Made by a program: the position numbers and the translations under genes
From: Tritrichomonas foetus
Taxonomy: Eukaryota; Parabasalia; Tritrichomonadida; Tritrichomonadidae
Direction of reading: 5' to 3'
DNA: 32,505 bases
Assembly (NCBI GenBank): GCA_001839685.1
Contig: MLAK01001426.1
Location: forward strand, 105,993-138,497
Notes under the pieces: model-generated
Seen by the model: the letters and a program-made list of their open reading frames with translations, nothing else
What the model was told of the DNA's origin: nothing
The model's database searches: none
Shown: positions 18,173 through 27,066 of the stretch, piece after piece
How positions within the stretch are numbered: the first letter of the stretch is position 1
How the letters are laid out: each line of letters begins with the position of its first letter

Positions 18173-20686
18173 ATGAAAAAGGAAGGTAAAATAGATCCCA
18201 ACACGGGGGCTATGTGGGTTCGCAATACACTTCATCAACGTTTTGAACTTCGNTGCACTTATAAAATGACTGATGAAATTGGTGCTTCAAAGCAATGTTT
18301 GTATCGAAAAAGACCAGATAGATACAATGAACATCCTCATTTCTTTAGTTTAAAAAAAGACGTACAACACAAAATCACAGAAATGTATATGNCTTTCAAA
18401 GTTACTCCCATTGTTGCTAAAGCCGCAGCCTTATTAAATATATCTGCNAATGCTGCTTCAAGTGCTCCTTTCAAAGAGATGATACAAGAATTAGCAANAT
18501 ATGGTTATGAATGTGCTAAAAACAACAAAAATATCAACGTACATGATTATTCAGATAAGGATGTGAATTCTTCAATAATTCAATTAGCAAATAANAGAAG
18601 AGAAGAAAAATTGAAAATATTCCAAGAATATGGGTATTGTTCGTTAATTTTAGACGCTGGAACTGTAAGAAGCTTTCACACAGTAGAAATAATGTTGATG
18701 CTTCCAGGTTTAACAAAACCTTTATTGTACTCCACTCATTCGCTTGAAAAAGGAAATATTCCTGAATATAAGCAGCTTGTTCTTAATCAGATATTAGAAC
18801 TAGCCAATTTAGGNATTATATTAACGGGAATTTGTGGAGACAATTTGCCTGCTCAAAAAAATGCTTTAGATCATAAATATAACAATTCTCTGCAAGATGA
18901 AGCCAATCATATAAGACAGAACCGACTTCTTGAGCAGTCATTAATGAATGGTATTAATAAAGATGATGAAATACACAATAATTCAATAACAAAAAACACT
19001 ATCACAGACCAAATCAACAAAGTGAAGAATAATATAGAAAATAATACAATCTGTTTATTATACAATCCTTGCTTAAATCATGTAATTCATTTAGCTTTTA
19101 ATGATTNTCAAGAGTTTGATGAGTCTCTTCAAACTTGTGTAAAAGTCCTATATTTATACAAGGAATTTTTTAACGAAGATGTTGTTAAAGCCAATATTTC
19201 ATTTCGATTCAAATTTAAAATTTGCAAAACTCGATGGCAATGGCTTTTTTCTGGTTTGATGTACATCATGGAAAATCAGAAAAGCATCAACCAAATTTAT
19301 ACATTTAAAAATAAAAAGCACGAAGAACCTTTTCAAGAATTGCTTGCAAAAGAAAACTATGAATTGATTGAAAAAAAAGTTCCTGATATTATTCTTAAAG
19401 TAATTAACATCACTTGGCCATTGCATACATTCACATTCTTTATAGAAAATGAACAAACAAATATTTCTACAGTTCTACCCATATATGATTTAGTTATTGA
19501 TAGAATTCAGGTACAAGGAGAAAAATACGAATTACCTAATCTAGCATCAATTCTTATTCAATTCTTGAACAAAAGATTCAAAGAAACTGGAAGATTTGAA
19601 TTGCTCCAAATTTCCTATTTATTAAGTCCAATAGGAAGGAATTCATTGAAAAAGAATCCTGATCCAGTCGAAAATGCAATAAATATGGATTTTTATGAAT
19701 TGCCAATCGGATCTTCCGAGGAAAAAGTGAAGCAATTGATCAAAAAATATCATATTGAAACATCAAATGATTACATATATCATGAAAATGAAACATATGA
19801 ATTGTCAAATATACAACTTGACTTAAGTGAAATCGCAGAAATTCAAAAAACTATTGCTGAATCAATTGCTGATATAATTGACATTGGGAAAGAAATTGTG
19901 GTATTTTTTCAAGAAATCGTTATTATGACAGAAGAGCTTATCGATAATGATGTAAACGACATTGCAGAACAAATTGATAATTTTTTTCATGCGTCTTATG
20001 ATTTTTTCATCCAATATCAAANATCGTTCGAGTCATTTGAATATCTGAAAGAAAACAAATTAATGACATTGCCAAAAAAGAGCTGGGTATCTGTTCTTAA
20101 TAAAACTCTGGATTATTTAGAAAAAGAAAAAGTGATTTCAGATTTAATCATTATTTCAGAATTATTTGAAATACATTATGAAAATCAAATGGAGGAAATA
20201 GATTTAATTTCTGATGATATATTATTATCTATTAGCATGTATAAACTAAAAAAATCCTCTTCAAGTCTATGGGATGGGTTTGAAACTGTTCAGATGTTGG
20301 GTGCTGAACAAGTAACTATATTTGGCGTTGCTCAAATGGCGAAAAATTTACAATATAACGAAAATGAAATGAATGCATTATTAGAAGCATGGTTTTCAGA
20401 GTATGAAGTAACCAGAAATTCTTCAAATGCCATCCAAATTTCTGTAATACATAAGATAAAAGAAAAACTGCATCCAATTTTATATTGGATCAGCATTAAA
20501 AAACTATTACCTAATTGGGAACAATTTGCGGACATCGCGATTCGATTTTTATCATTACCTGTATCAGAATCTGGATGCGAGAGGGTATTTTCATTGCGTA
20601 GGAGAATAATTTCTCATTTGCACACAAGAATATCGACAAAACAACAATATGCAAGAACTTTCATTATAAATGATAGTAGACAATAA
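18173..20686 (+). CDS. hAT-family transposase
   Basis: This 837-residue protein (a few codons ambiguous) cuts and pastes the surrounding element. The RNase H-like core shows the first catalytic Asp in SLILDAGTVRS (Asp161), the second in GICGDNLPAQ (Asp223), the hAT C..H box in NPCLNHVIHLAFND (Cys300, His303) and a TRW motif (353-355). After a long helical insertion, the C-terminal dimerisation region reads NWEQFADIAIRFLS then LPVSESGCERVFS (about 781-807), matching the family's W...P.L...A...LS-P-S...ERVFS pattern. The N-terminus has no clear BED-type zinc finger (only scattered cysteines). Residues about 66-112 may instead be a helix-turn-helix domain. The frame is uninterrupted. The ATG at 18173 is the first in a long open frame, but an upstream exon hidden by the gap cannot be excluded. 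Confidence 0.92.
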   Translation: MKKEGKIDPNTGAMWVRNTLHQRFELXCTYKMTDEIGASKQCLYRKRPDRYNEHPHFFSLKKDVQHKITEMYMXFKVTPIVAKAAALLNISXNAASSAPFKEMIQELAXYGYECAKNNKNINVHDYSDKDVNSSIIQLANXRREEKLKIFQEYGYCSLILDAGTVRSFHTVEIMLMLPGLTKPLLYSTHSLEKGNIPEYKQLVLNQILELANLXIILTGICGDNLPAQKNALDHKYNNSLQDEANHIRQNRLLEQSLMNGINKDDEIHNNSITKNTITDQINKVKNNIENNTICLLYNPCLNHVIHLAFNDXQEFDESLQTCVKVLYLYKEFFNEDVVKANISFRFKFKICKTRWQWLFSGLMYIMENQKSINQIYTFKNKKHEEPFQELLAKENYELIEKKVPDIILKVINITWPLHTFTFFIENEQTNISTVLPIYDLVIDRIQVQGEKYELPNLASILIQFLNKRFKETGRFELLQISYLLSPIGRNSLKKNPDPVENAINMDFYELPIGSSEEKVKQLIKKYHIETSNDYIYHENETYELSNIQLDLSEIAEIQKTIAESIADIIDIGKEIVVFFQEIVIMTEELIDNDVNDIAEQIDNFFHASYDFFIQYQXSFESFEYLKENKLMTLPKKSWVSVLNKTLDYLEKEKVISDLIIISELFEIHYENQMEEIDLISDDILLSISMYKLKKSSSSLWDGFETVQMLGAEQVTIFGVAQMAKNLQYNENEMNALLEAWFSEYEVTRNSSNAIQISVIHKIKEKLHPILYWISIKKLLPNWEQFADIAIRFLSLPVSESGCERVFSLRRRIISHLHTRISTKQQYARTFIINDSRQ

Positions 20687-21029
20687 TATTATATTTGTAT
20701 TTAACACCATTGAATTCTGATGATATCCTGTTCTGTTATAATAATTGACAAAAATAGCATACATTTTCGTGATGAATGATTTTCCTCGTTAATGATGATA
20801 ACATTATTCATTTTTTAAAGTGAATGTGAAGTACATATGGCTATCAGAATCATTCAGATGTAACTGTGAAAATTCAACAATATATACAGATAGTGATAAA
20901 AATGCGATACTAATAGAATAATGTTCCATTCTNAGACTATTAAAACTGTTTTTCTTGTTTATTATGATTTTATATTATTTATATTATTATTTATTCTATT
21001 ATTNTTATTATTTTTGCTTTAAATATTTA
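20687..21029. other. Convergent spacer inside the hAT element
   Basis: AT-rich DNA between the 3' ends of the transposase and the accessory gene. It includes a TTATTATTTATTATT-like run and two ambiguous bases. No gene seen. Confidence 0.5.
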
Positions 21030-22199
21030 TTAGTTAGGTATTTGTCTTTTGCGACAAAGGGCAATCATTTCCTCTGCTTGTTCAAATGTATTGTCAAAAA
21101 AATTACTAATCATATTAAAAAGTATAATAGCCATACTATGTTCATAATTGTCATCATTTTCAGAAATATCATCAATCTCTGAAATGGCGCATATTAATTT
21201 CTCGTCAATGAAGCTCACAGTATCATATAAGATTCTAATAATGCAAAGTTTACTTTGGAATATTAGATCAGGATAAGCTTCGATAATAAATGNATAAAAC
21301 CCACTTGTATATAGTGTATATATGAATTTCATTTCTGATGTTTCCTGAATTAAAACATAAAAAAAATTGAGTATGTGTTCTATATGCATTGGTAAGAAGT
21401 TTAAAATTTGCTGTATGCTGTTTTTTAAAAGATCAAAGATAATGAAGCCATATTGCTTGAAAAGTTGGATAAAAATTGGAATAATAATGTCAGAAGGAAA
21501 ACTAATAGGATCTATTTTGTGTGATATAGTTTCCAAATGTGATGATGTGAATCTAAATTTAGCTTTTAACAGATTCAGAATAACATTTAATATGGTAATG
21601 TCATATGACATTTCAATGGCATAAATAAATATATCTTTCATTTCACTTGTATCTAAACGCGTTTTAGAAATANTCATGCTTATTTTGAGTAATAGGTCGA
21701 GCCAAAAGAAATGTAAGTCAGAATCATTAAAGTCATTGCGGTTAAATATATATGGTAAAATGTTTTCAATAGCCATGATTGAATCCTCCTTTGTAATGTG
21801 TTTCAATATGAGTAAAAAGTACTTTTTTTCTTCATTGGAGCTATGGTTATATAATTCTTTTATCAAGGAAATTAATAACTCGATATTGATCTTTTCAATA
21901 ACATTGATCTGTGTTAGAGAGCTCAAAAAAGTTAAGCATTTTAAATCATCTAGATTCCAAACAACTTTCAATAAAAATTCTGTTAAGTAATTTTGATATA
22001 ATGCAACATTATAAATATCTATGTTCTCATTTATTTTCATGAATACAGAAATAGCATGGTCCAAATTGTTCGTTGTGCTTTTTTGAATTAGCATCGTATA
22101 ATGATGTACAGTATCGTCAATGAACAGAAAGAAATCCTTTTCACATTTGTGGAAATATGGTTTCTTGATGTCATGATATGTTTTATAATGCACTAACAT
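21030..22199 (-). CDS. Accessory hAT-borne all-helical protein, unknown function
   Basis: This 389-residue protein (two ambiguous codons) is encoded inside the transposon, convergent to the transposase and ending near the right terminus. It is rich in Leu, Ile, Phe, Asn and Asp. Amphipathic helices of 15-20 residues recur throughout, for example IELLISLIKELYNHS, EEKKYFLLILKHITKED, IIIPIFIQLFKQYGF and HIEHILNFFYVLIQE. This pattern suggests an armadillo/HEAT-like alpha-solenoid scaffold. It has no signal peptide, transmembrane helix or enzyme motif. Transposons with a second gene sometimes encode a DNA-binding or regulatory helper, or carry a captured host gene. Either is possible here; the solenoid reading is an inference from helix periodicity only. 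The ATG at 22199 is the first in frame. Confidence 0.75.
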   Translation of the reverse strand: MLVHYKTYHDIKKPYFHKCEKDFFLFIDDTVHHYTMLIQKSTTNNLDHAISVFMKINENIDIYNVALYQNYLTEFLLKVVWNLDDLKCLTFLSSLTQINVIEKINIELLISLIKELYNHSSNEEKKYFLLILKHITKEDSIMAIENILPYIFNRNDFNDSDLHFFWLDLLLKISMXISKTRLDTSEMKDIFIYAIEMSYDITILNVILNLLKAKFRFTSSHLETISHKIDPISFPSDIIIPIFIQLFKQYGFIIFDLLKNSIQQILNFLPMHIEHILNFFYVLIQETSEMKFIYTLYTSGFYXFIIEAYPDLIFQSKLCIIRILYDTVSFIDEKLICAISEIDDISENDDNYEHSMAIILFNMISNFFDNTFEQAEEMIALCRKRQIPN

Positions 22200-22554
22200 T
22201 TTTGATATTTGTTATTGAAACAATTTTCAATATGTAAATTTTATATAAAATTTTTCTGAGATCTAGAATCAGAAAATCATTGTTTTGATGTATTTATACC
22301 TTTATTATTCTTCATGATTTTTTCCCAAGTTGTTGACATCATAGAAGACTCCGATACAATATTCGAAAAAAGAGAGATTATATCCAAACGTACAATTTAT
22401 TTGTTTATAATGAAAATAAAAAGGAAAAAAAAAACTTAGTAGTATGTATTTGGAAAATTAACTTAAAGGAGTAATGGGGGGTATGGGGGGCGGAGCCCCC
22501 CAAAATTTTTAGACTGGTCACCTCAAATTTATTTTCTGGTCACTATGAAAAAGC
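22200..22554. other. Right non-coding arm of the hAT element
   Basis: Promoter side of the accessory gene followed by the subterminal region. It holds the G/C hairpin and two CTGGTCAC repeats. Confidence 0.6.
22476..22501 (+). repeat. G-run/C-run hairpin near the right end
   Basis: Two G6 runs (22476-22481 and 22485-22490) separated by TAT are followed by CGGAG and a C6 run (22496-22501). GGGGGGC at 22485-22491 can pair with GCCCCCC at 22495-22501 over a 3-nt loop, and the first G6 run offers an alternative partner. It is the most GC-rich spot of the window and sits 54 bp inside the right terminal repeat. Confidence 0.85.
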
Positions 22555-22574
22555 ACTGGCCCTAGCGAGCCTTA
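22555..22574 (-). repeat. Right terminal inverted repeat
   Basis: Exact inverted copy of 15828-15847, all 20 positions. Confidence 0.95.
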
Positions 22575-22582
22575 TTTTATAT
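22575..22582. repeat. 8-bp target-site duplication, right (TTTTATAT)
   Basis: Identical to 15820-15827. Placing the element ends at TAAGG...CCTTA makes both flanks match exactly. Confidence 0.85.
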
Positions 22583-22905
22583 ATAATCAATTTTATGCAG
22601 TGAATTCGAGATCTAAATTTTTTTATTCACTCCTGTAACCAAATCCTTAAGGATATGAAAAGTGAAAACAGATATTGCATATAATAAGCTGATTCACTAT
22701 CATTCAATCCCTCATAAAAATGAGAAAGTGAAATAGATTTACTGTGAACAGTTAAGGTCAAATGAAACGCCAAATTAATGAAAAGTGTTCACGATAATAC
22801 TTGTCGAACTTTTGTTTAGCTCATTAAAGTAATATTGCCTTATCAATAGAAAAAATTGAATTGAATTTTCAAAAAGTCAAAATATTGCCGAATTAAATTA
22901 TATTA
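22583..22905. other. Intergenic region, hAT to PNGase-like gene
   Basis: Pre-insertion host DNA that would have been continuous with the 3' flank of the second Myb gene. No gene seen. No TCAYW motif lies directly before the next ATG. Confidence 0.5.
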
Positions 22906-24189
22906 ATGTTTCATGGTCATTTACTATTCGCTTACAAAGATTATACAATTCATAGAAATAACTTATCACGTGATATTTCATTGGAAGCAATATATTATGA
23001 CCTAATGCCGCGGTTAAAGTTAACACAACCTCCATCTGATTATATTTTTTACCAAAACGGTCTTGAACTTCCAATAAGTTCTATACCTTTATATAAACTT
23101 CCATTAAACCAAAATGATCCAATTTTATTAGTTGAAAAAGACAAATACAATGTATTTAAAGATTCACAAACTTCATATTTCCCATCTTTAGTTGTCCAAA
23201 CTCGTTCTTTATCATATAATGCTAAAGATCTGATTATTAAAATAGAAAAAATTCATCAATCTTTAATTGAAGCGTCAAACAAGCTGACAAAAAATGATTT
23301 CAATCATTTAAACTTGTCAGTAGATGAACATCTAAATGAATATGAAAAAGCGAAACAGATTTTTGATTGTTTTATATCTTATTTCTGTAAGATAAATAAA
23401 ATTAGTATTGACGAAAAAAATGATGAAGACGAAAAGTGTACTTATTTAAATGAAAATAACTTATATTGTGATGAGTGTGGTGAAAAAATGTTTTTTAATA
23501 GAAATGACTATTCATTGATAACTAAAGAACAATATGAAAATGGTGTAAGAAATACATCTGTATATTCATGTGGAATTTGTGGGAAACAATTAATTGTGCC
23601 ACATTATTATTGTAATATTCAAAAAATACTCGAGGAAAAAACTTCGAAGTCAGATAATATAGGTATTGGTAGAGGAAGTTTGCCTTTAGATCCATATGAA
23701 AAAGTCTTATTATTATGGAGACTATTGACTTTACATGATTTGAGTGTTCGAGTGGTTTTAAAATACCCTTCTTTTTTTTGGCTTGAATGTTGGATTGAGA
23801 GTGAAAAAAGGTATATTCATATTGATCCGACTTCAAGAATTTTTGATTATCCTCTTTATTATGAACATAACAAAGAGAAGATGAATTCTTCGCCAATTGG
23901 AGTTGTTGTTGCAATTGGATTAAAAGAATGCCAAAATGTTTCTAACAAATATATATCTACATCTTCAATTCTAAAGCACAGACAAAAACTATTAAATATC
24001 GATGATATATGGATCTATAATTTTGCATTATTCAAAACCAAAATGTGGCAAGAAAAATTTCATTCTTCCCCGAAAGAAACCCAAATTATATCAGAAAGAT
24101 TACAAAATGACAAAGCTCTTTCTTCGACTTTAATTGATTTACGCGATACAGATGATACCGATGTTACAGAAAATGAACACAGTATATGA
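22906..24189 (+). CDS. PNGase/transglutaminase-fold protein, probably catalytically dead
   Basis: This 427-residue protein resembles cytosolic peptide:N-glycanase (Png1), which deglycosylates misfolded glycoproteins exported from the ER. Residues about 1-78 may be a ubiquitin-like domain. Two CxxC pairs (Cys188/191, Cys222/225; 31 residues apart) match the Png1 zinc site. The core then reads ECWIESEKRYIHIDPTSRIF DYPLYYE, aligning with the Png1 block around the catalytic Asp (here Asp307) and the conserved D-PL-YE segment. Where Png1 has its catalytic Cys (motif CGEWA) this protein has RGSLPLDPYE. Where Png1 has the catalytic His before V-W it has FFW (Phe290). Two of three catalytic residues therefore appear lost. 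A binding or adaptor role in ER-associated degradation is an inference. The frame is intact. Confidence 0.72.
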   Translation: MFHGHLLFAYKDYTIHRNNLSRDISLEAIYYDLMPRLKLTQPPSDYIFYQNGLELPISSIPLYKLPLNQNDPILLVEKDKYNVFKDSQTSYFPSLVVQTRSLSYNAKDLIIKIEKIHQSLIEASNKLTKNDFNHLNLSVDEHLNEYEKAKQIFDCFISYFCKINKISIDEKNDEDEKCTYLNENNLYCDECGEKMFFNRNDYSLITKEQYENGVRNTSVYSCGICGKQLIVPHYYCNIQKILEEKTSKSDNIGIGRGSLPLDPYEKVLLLWRLLTLHDLSVRVVLKYPSFFWLECWIESEKRYIHIDPTSRIFDYPLYYEHNKEKMNSSPIGVVVAIGLKECQNVSNKYISTSSILKHRQKLLNIDDIWIYNFALFKTKMWQEKFHSSPKETQIISERLQNDKALSSTLIDLRDTDDTDVTENEHSI

Positions 24190-24467
24190 ATAGCAATAAT
24201 ATGAAATTTACATGATAATTCAAAGAATAATACAAATAAGAGAAAAAATAAAATTTGTACTTCTAAAATTTAAGAATTCAAATCTAATATTTTTAATAAA
24301 ATAAATATCAATTATATAATCTCTAAAATACTTTTCGATCTCGTAAATAATACTCTTGCTAGCAGTAAATTACTAGTATTCTTTGTCTTTCTTTTCTCAA
24401 TGCAATATTTAAATTTTAATCAAATAAAATATATTGTTTTTTTGTTTCCTAAAACATTTCTAGTACA
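24190..24467. other. Convergent intergenic region
   Basis: AT-rich 3' regions of the PNGase-like and VPS9-like genes. Nothing else seen. Confidence 0.5.
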
Positions 24468-26291
24468 TTATTTTGCTAGTTCAGAATCATTTACAACTTG
24501 AATTGCATCAATTGAGTTTAAAGAATCATATGATAAGTTATTTGTGACAAAAGAAGCTAGGCTTTCATTTGCATCAGGAACAGGTTCATTCACTTTTTCG
24601 GTATTATTTGTATCATTTGTTTCACTAGTAATATTAGTTGGCTCTTCTTTACTGTCAATTGTATCTGTGTTTGAAATTTCTTTCGAAGTGTTTGGTTGAC
24701 TTTTTATTATATCAGAAATTGACATTTTAGAAGTGTTTATTTCCACATGAGTGCCATGTTTAGAATCTGAGTTAGTTGAACTTTTTGAACTATTTTGAGT
24801 TTCATTTTCCGAATCATTTGAAAATATTTTTTCTTTTAGCTCAATTTTACGTTTCTTTCTTAATTCATCAGATTTCTTTTTCGTGTCTTTCCAGTCAATT
24901 TGACGAACGTGCATACAAATAGCTTCCATATGTGAGGTTGCAAATTGAATCTGATAGTTATCCATCATAAAATCTCGGAATTTATAACAATAAGTAAAAG
25001 GCAAAACAATTTCATTTAATCCAGATGTGAAAACACATAAAAGCATTAATACAAAAAGTTGATCAAAATCAATATCAACATATTTGGTACTTTTGTTTTG
25101 TGATTTTAAAATATCTTGGACACATTTTCCAATGAGTTGAATAATATCATAGAATTTTCGTCCCATTTGAAATGGATTCGTTAACACCATCATTTCAAAT
25201 AATGCATCAACAGCAGGCTTAAGTGGCCAATCTGAAGCAGAAAGCTCAAGAAAAGTCATGTAATTCCATTTGTCATCCAAAAATGGCGGTGCGAAAACTT
25301 TTGGAATGAGAGAATTCGTATTTGGAATTTTATTTAAAGTAAAACGATCACAAATTGGAAACATTCTGAAATACCACGCAATTTCAAAAAGATGATCAAT
25401 TACTTCATTGATTGGTTCATTTTGAATTTCACCAACTGCTTCTGCAATAACTTCTAAATCAGGATATCGAATTTTATCAATGATAACTCGGAATCTGTTC
25501 ATCATGGCAGAAACTTTAGTTTTTTGGTCGAAATATCGATTAACGATATCATTCTGATTGACTGGAACTTGTTGTTGCTGAAGGGATTGAATTTTCAAAT
25601 TCAAAATTTGAGAGTGCTTCTTAAAAATTTTATATTGTTCTGCACCATCAAGGAAATATTTTGGAATGAATTTTTTGAGATCAACGAACTGATAGTCTTT
25701 TCCAACACCTCCTAAAAATGTAATAAATGAAGCACAGTTGTCAATGTTGTTTCGACACCTCTGAATTTCAGAATCCCAGAAGTCTTTGACAAGTAAAGCG
25801 TGAGCAATTTCAAAACGAAGAAAATTTCTTCCAAATTTTATATTTTTCAATTTCAGCAATTTTAAGTGTTTTGATATATTTCCTATTTTTGAATTGGCTT
25901 CTTTAAACCGGTCAGTGTTACTAATAAAGTCCGAATTTGCTTGGATCGTCATCTGTTGAAGTTGCTCGATCGCATCTAATCTTTTCATCATTCCTCTTTT
26001 GCTTTTCATGAAAACGAATTCTTGGAAAATTGATTGGTCGTCTACTGAGGGCGTTGGCAAGGCAGATATATCAACCATAGGCGAAGATTTCAAAGCCATG
26101 GAAGAAATAGTGTCGAAAACATCAGCAGCATCAAATAAATCAGATAATCTTGCTTTTTGATGTTCCTGCGAACCTGATCGTTTAATTTTATGGCGACGGC
26201 GTTTACTGGAGATTTGGTCTTTCTTCTCCATTGAACTTTCTATTTCTGATGAGGATTTTGAGTAAAAATGCCATTCAAATATTTTATTCAT
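24468..26291 (-). CDS. VPS9-domain protein, candidate Rab5-type GEF
   Basis: This 607-residue protein starts with a basic region (KRRRHKIKR, about 30-38). A long helical part follows (about 90-310, with a QQQQ run near 239-241). Residues about 355-466 look like a VPS9 domain: helices ending IIQLIGKCVQDIL, then a conserved Asp region YVDIDFDQLFVLMLLCVFTS (Asp406/408/410), then NYQIQFATSHMEAICMHVRQI, where Tyr446 matches the conserved tyrosine of the domain. VPS9 domains catalyse nucleotide exchange on Rab5/Rab21-type GTPases in endocytosis. The C-terminal 130 residues are Ser/Thr/Asn/Glu-rich and probably disordered. The N-terminal part has no domain I can name. The first ATG is 26291; the next is at codon 21. 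Domain assignment is from pattern only. Confidence 0.65.
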   Translation of the reverse strand: MNKIFEWHFYSKSSSEIESSMEKKDQISSKRRRHKIKRSGSQEHQKARLSDLFDAADVFDTISSMALKSSPMVDISALPTPSVDDQSIFQEFVFMKSKRGMMKRLDAIEQLQQMTIQANSDFISNTDRFKEANSKIGNISKHLKLLKLKNIKFGRNFLRFEIAHALLVKDFWDSEIQRCRNNIDNCASFITFLGGVGKDYQFVDLKKFIPKYFLDGAEQYKIFKKHSQILNLKIQSLQQQQVPVNQNDIVNRYFDQKTKVSAMMNRFRVIIDKIRYPDLEVIAEAVGEIQNEPINEVIDHLFEIAWYFRMFPICDRFTLNKIPNTNSLIPKVFAPPFLDDKWNYMTFLELSASDWPLKPAVDALFEMMVLTNPFQMGRKFYDIIQLIGKCVQDILKSQNKSTKYVDIDFDQLFVLMLLCVFTSGLNEIVLPFTYCYKFRDFMMDNYQIQFATSHMEAICMHVRQIDWKDTKKKSDELRKKRKIELKEKIFSNDSENETQNSSKSSTNSDSKHGTHVEINTSKMSISDIIKSQPNTSKEISNTDTIDSKEEPTNITSETNDTNNTEKVNEPVPDANESLASFVTNNLSYDSLNSIDAIQVVNDSELAK

Positions 26292-26520
26292 TTATAAAAT
26301 AGCTACTCTGATTTGTCTCAAAAAAATTGATGTGGAGGAAATCGAAATTGATCGATCTCAAATGAACCGTTAATTAAACATTTATAGAGTTTATAAGATA
26401 GATTAGATTGATAATAATAATTTAGTAAAATAATTATGATATTATGAAGAGTTAACACGATATTCCGAATACATTAATAAACGGTCGCCTTTTTATAGCA
26501 AAGCGATTTTCCACCCACGA
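26292..26520. other. Upstream region of the VPS9-like gene
   Basis: AT-rich, no gene seen. Confidence 0.4.
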
Positions 26521-26950
26521 TCATAGTATTGGAGTTCTTCGCCGCAAAATATGATTGGTTGTGTGATTTCCCCTATAAATTAGAATTATCTGGATTAAAG
26601 TTTCATGATAACTTTGATCATTATCTGGATATGCGATTTCAGTGCTTCAAATAAATCCTGATTTAGGAATACAAACTTCAGCAAATTCCACTACCAAATG
26701 AAAAGCGTTGATCATCAATGATGAAACGATTTTGATTGAAATTCACGAAATTGCCTAAGATAAATATCTGAAATGATAGAAATTCATCATTTACTTTCCA
26801 ACGATCTTGTTTTAGTGTAATTATGTATTGCCGCGCCAAAGAATACTGAATAATTGATGTATTATAAAGATCGACGAGTTGCTTTCGAAAAGAAAAAATC
26901 GTTATTTTATGATTATTCTTAACAAAAAGTTTCCATTTTGAATAAATCAT
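26521..26950 (-). pseudogene. Possible decayed gene, divergent region
   Basis: On the minus strand an ATG at 26950 opens 90 codons (IIQYSLARQYIITLKQ, FVNFNQNRFIIDDQRFSFG) to a TGA at 26678. After a shift of frame, protein-like sequence continues with one in-frame stop (EFAEVCIPKSGFI, stop, TEIAYPDNDQSYHETLIQII) to a stop at 26521. Two breaks in about 140 codons suggest a relic. The first 90 codons alone could also be a small gene. No family recognised. Confidence 0.3.
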
Positions 26951-27066
26951 TTCACTTCACAAAAATTTTGATAAATCATGTGATAACTTTTTCGAATCAA
27001 AATTTTCGTTTCTAACCAAATATATTATGTAAAAGTGGATAACCCATAAACTCAAAATTCACGCGA
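26951..27066. promoter_or_regulatory. Upstream region of the CFAP410-like gene
   Basis: TCAC at 27059-27062 lies a few bases before the ATG, but its fifth base is G, so it does not fully fit the TCAYW initiator. Support as a promoter is weak. Confidence 0.25.

Larger units (their letters stand above)
15828..22574 (+). mobile_element. Complete hAT-superfamily DNA transposon, 6747 bp
   Basis: The element is bounded by perfect 20-bp terminal inverted repeats and an 8-bp TTTTATAT duplication, and it encodes a hAT transposase. It is long for a hAT element. It carries a second, convergent gene of unknown function, a left subterminal palindrome, CTGGTCAC-type subterminal repeats at both ends and a G/C-run hairpin near the right end. 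Many single ambiguous bases and a 621-nt gap fall within it, and almost none fall in the flanking host genes, which suggests many similar but not identical copies in the genome. Intact ends, an exact duplication and an open transposase frame suggest recent insertion and possible activity. Confidence 0.92.

Noticed and set aside
22485..22501. Bacterial-type intrinsic terminator at the GC hairpin followed by a T-rich stretch
   Set aside because: The stem followed by AAAATTTTT superficially fits, but the setting is a eukaryotic DNA transposon and no bacterial gene is nearby.
15828..22574. Maverick/Polinton element, common in trichomonads
   Set aside because: No polymerase, integrase, ATPase or capsid-like gene; target duplication is 8 bp and the transposase has the hAT CERVFS region.
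15818..22583. Alternative transposon boundary at AGGCTCG with a 10-bp TATTTTATAT flank repeat
   Set aside because: That placing leaves the left flank copy two bases away from the repeat. Starting at TAAGG gives equal 20-bp ends and an exact adjacent 8-bp duplication.
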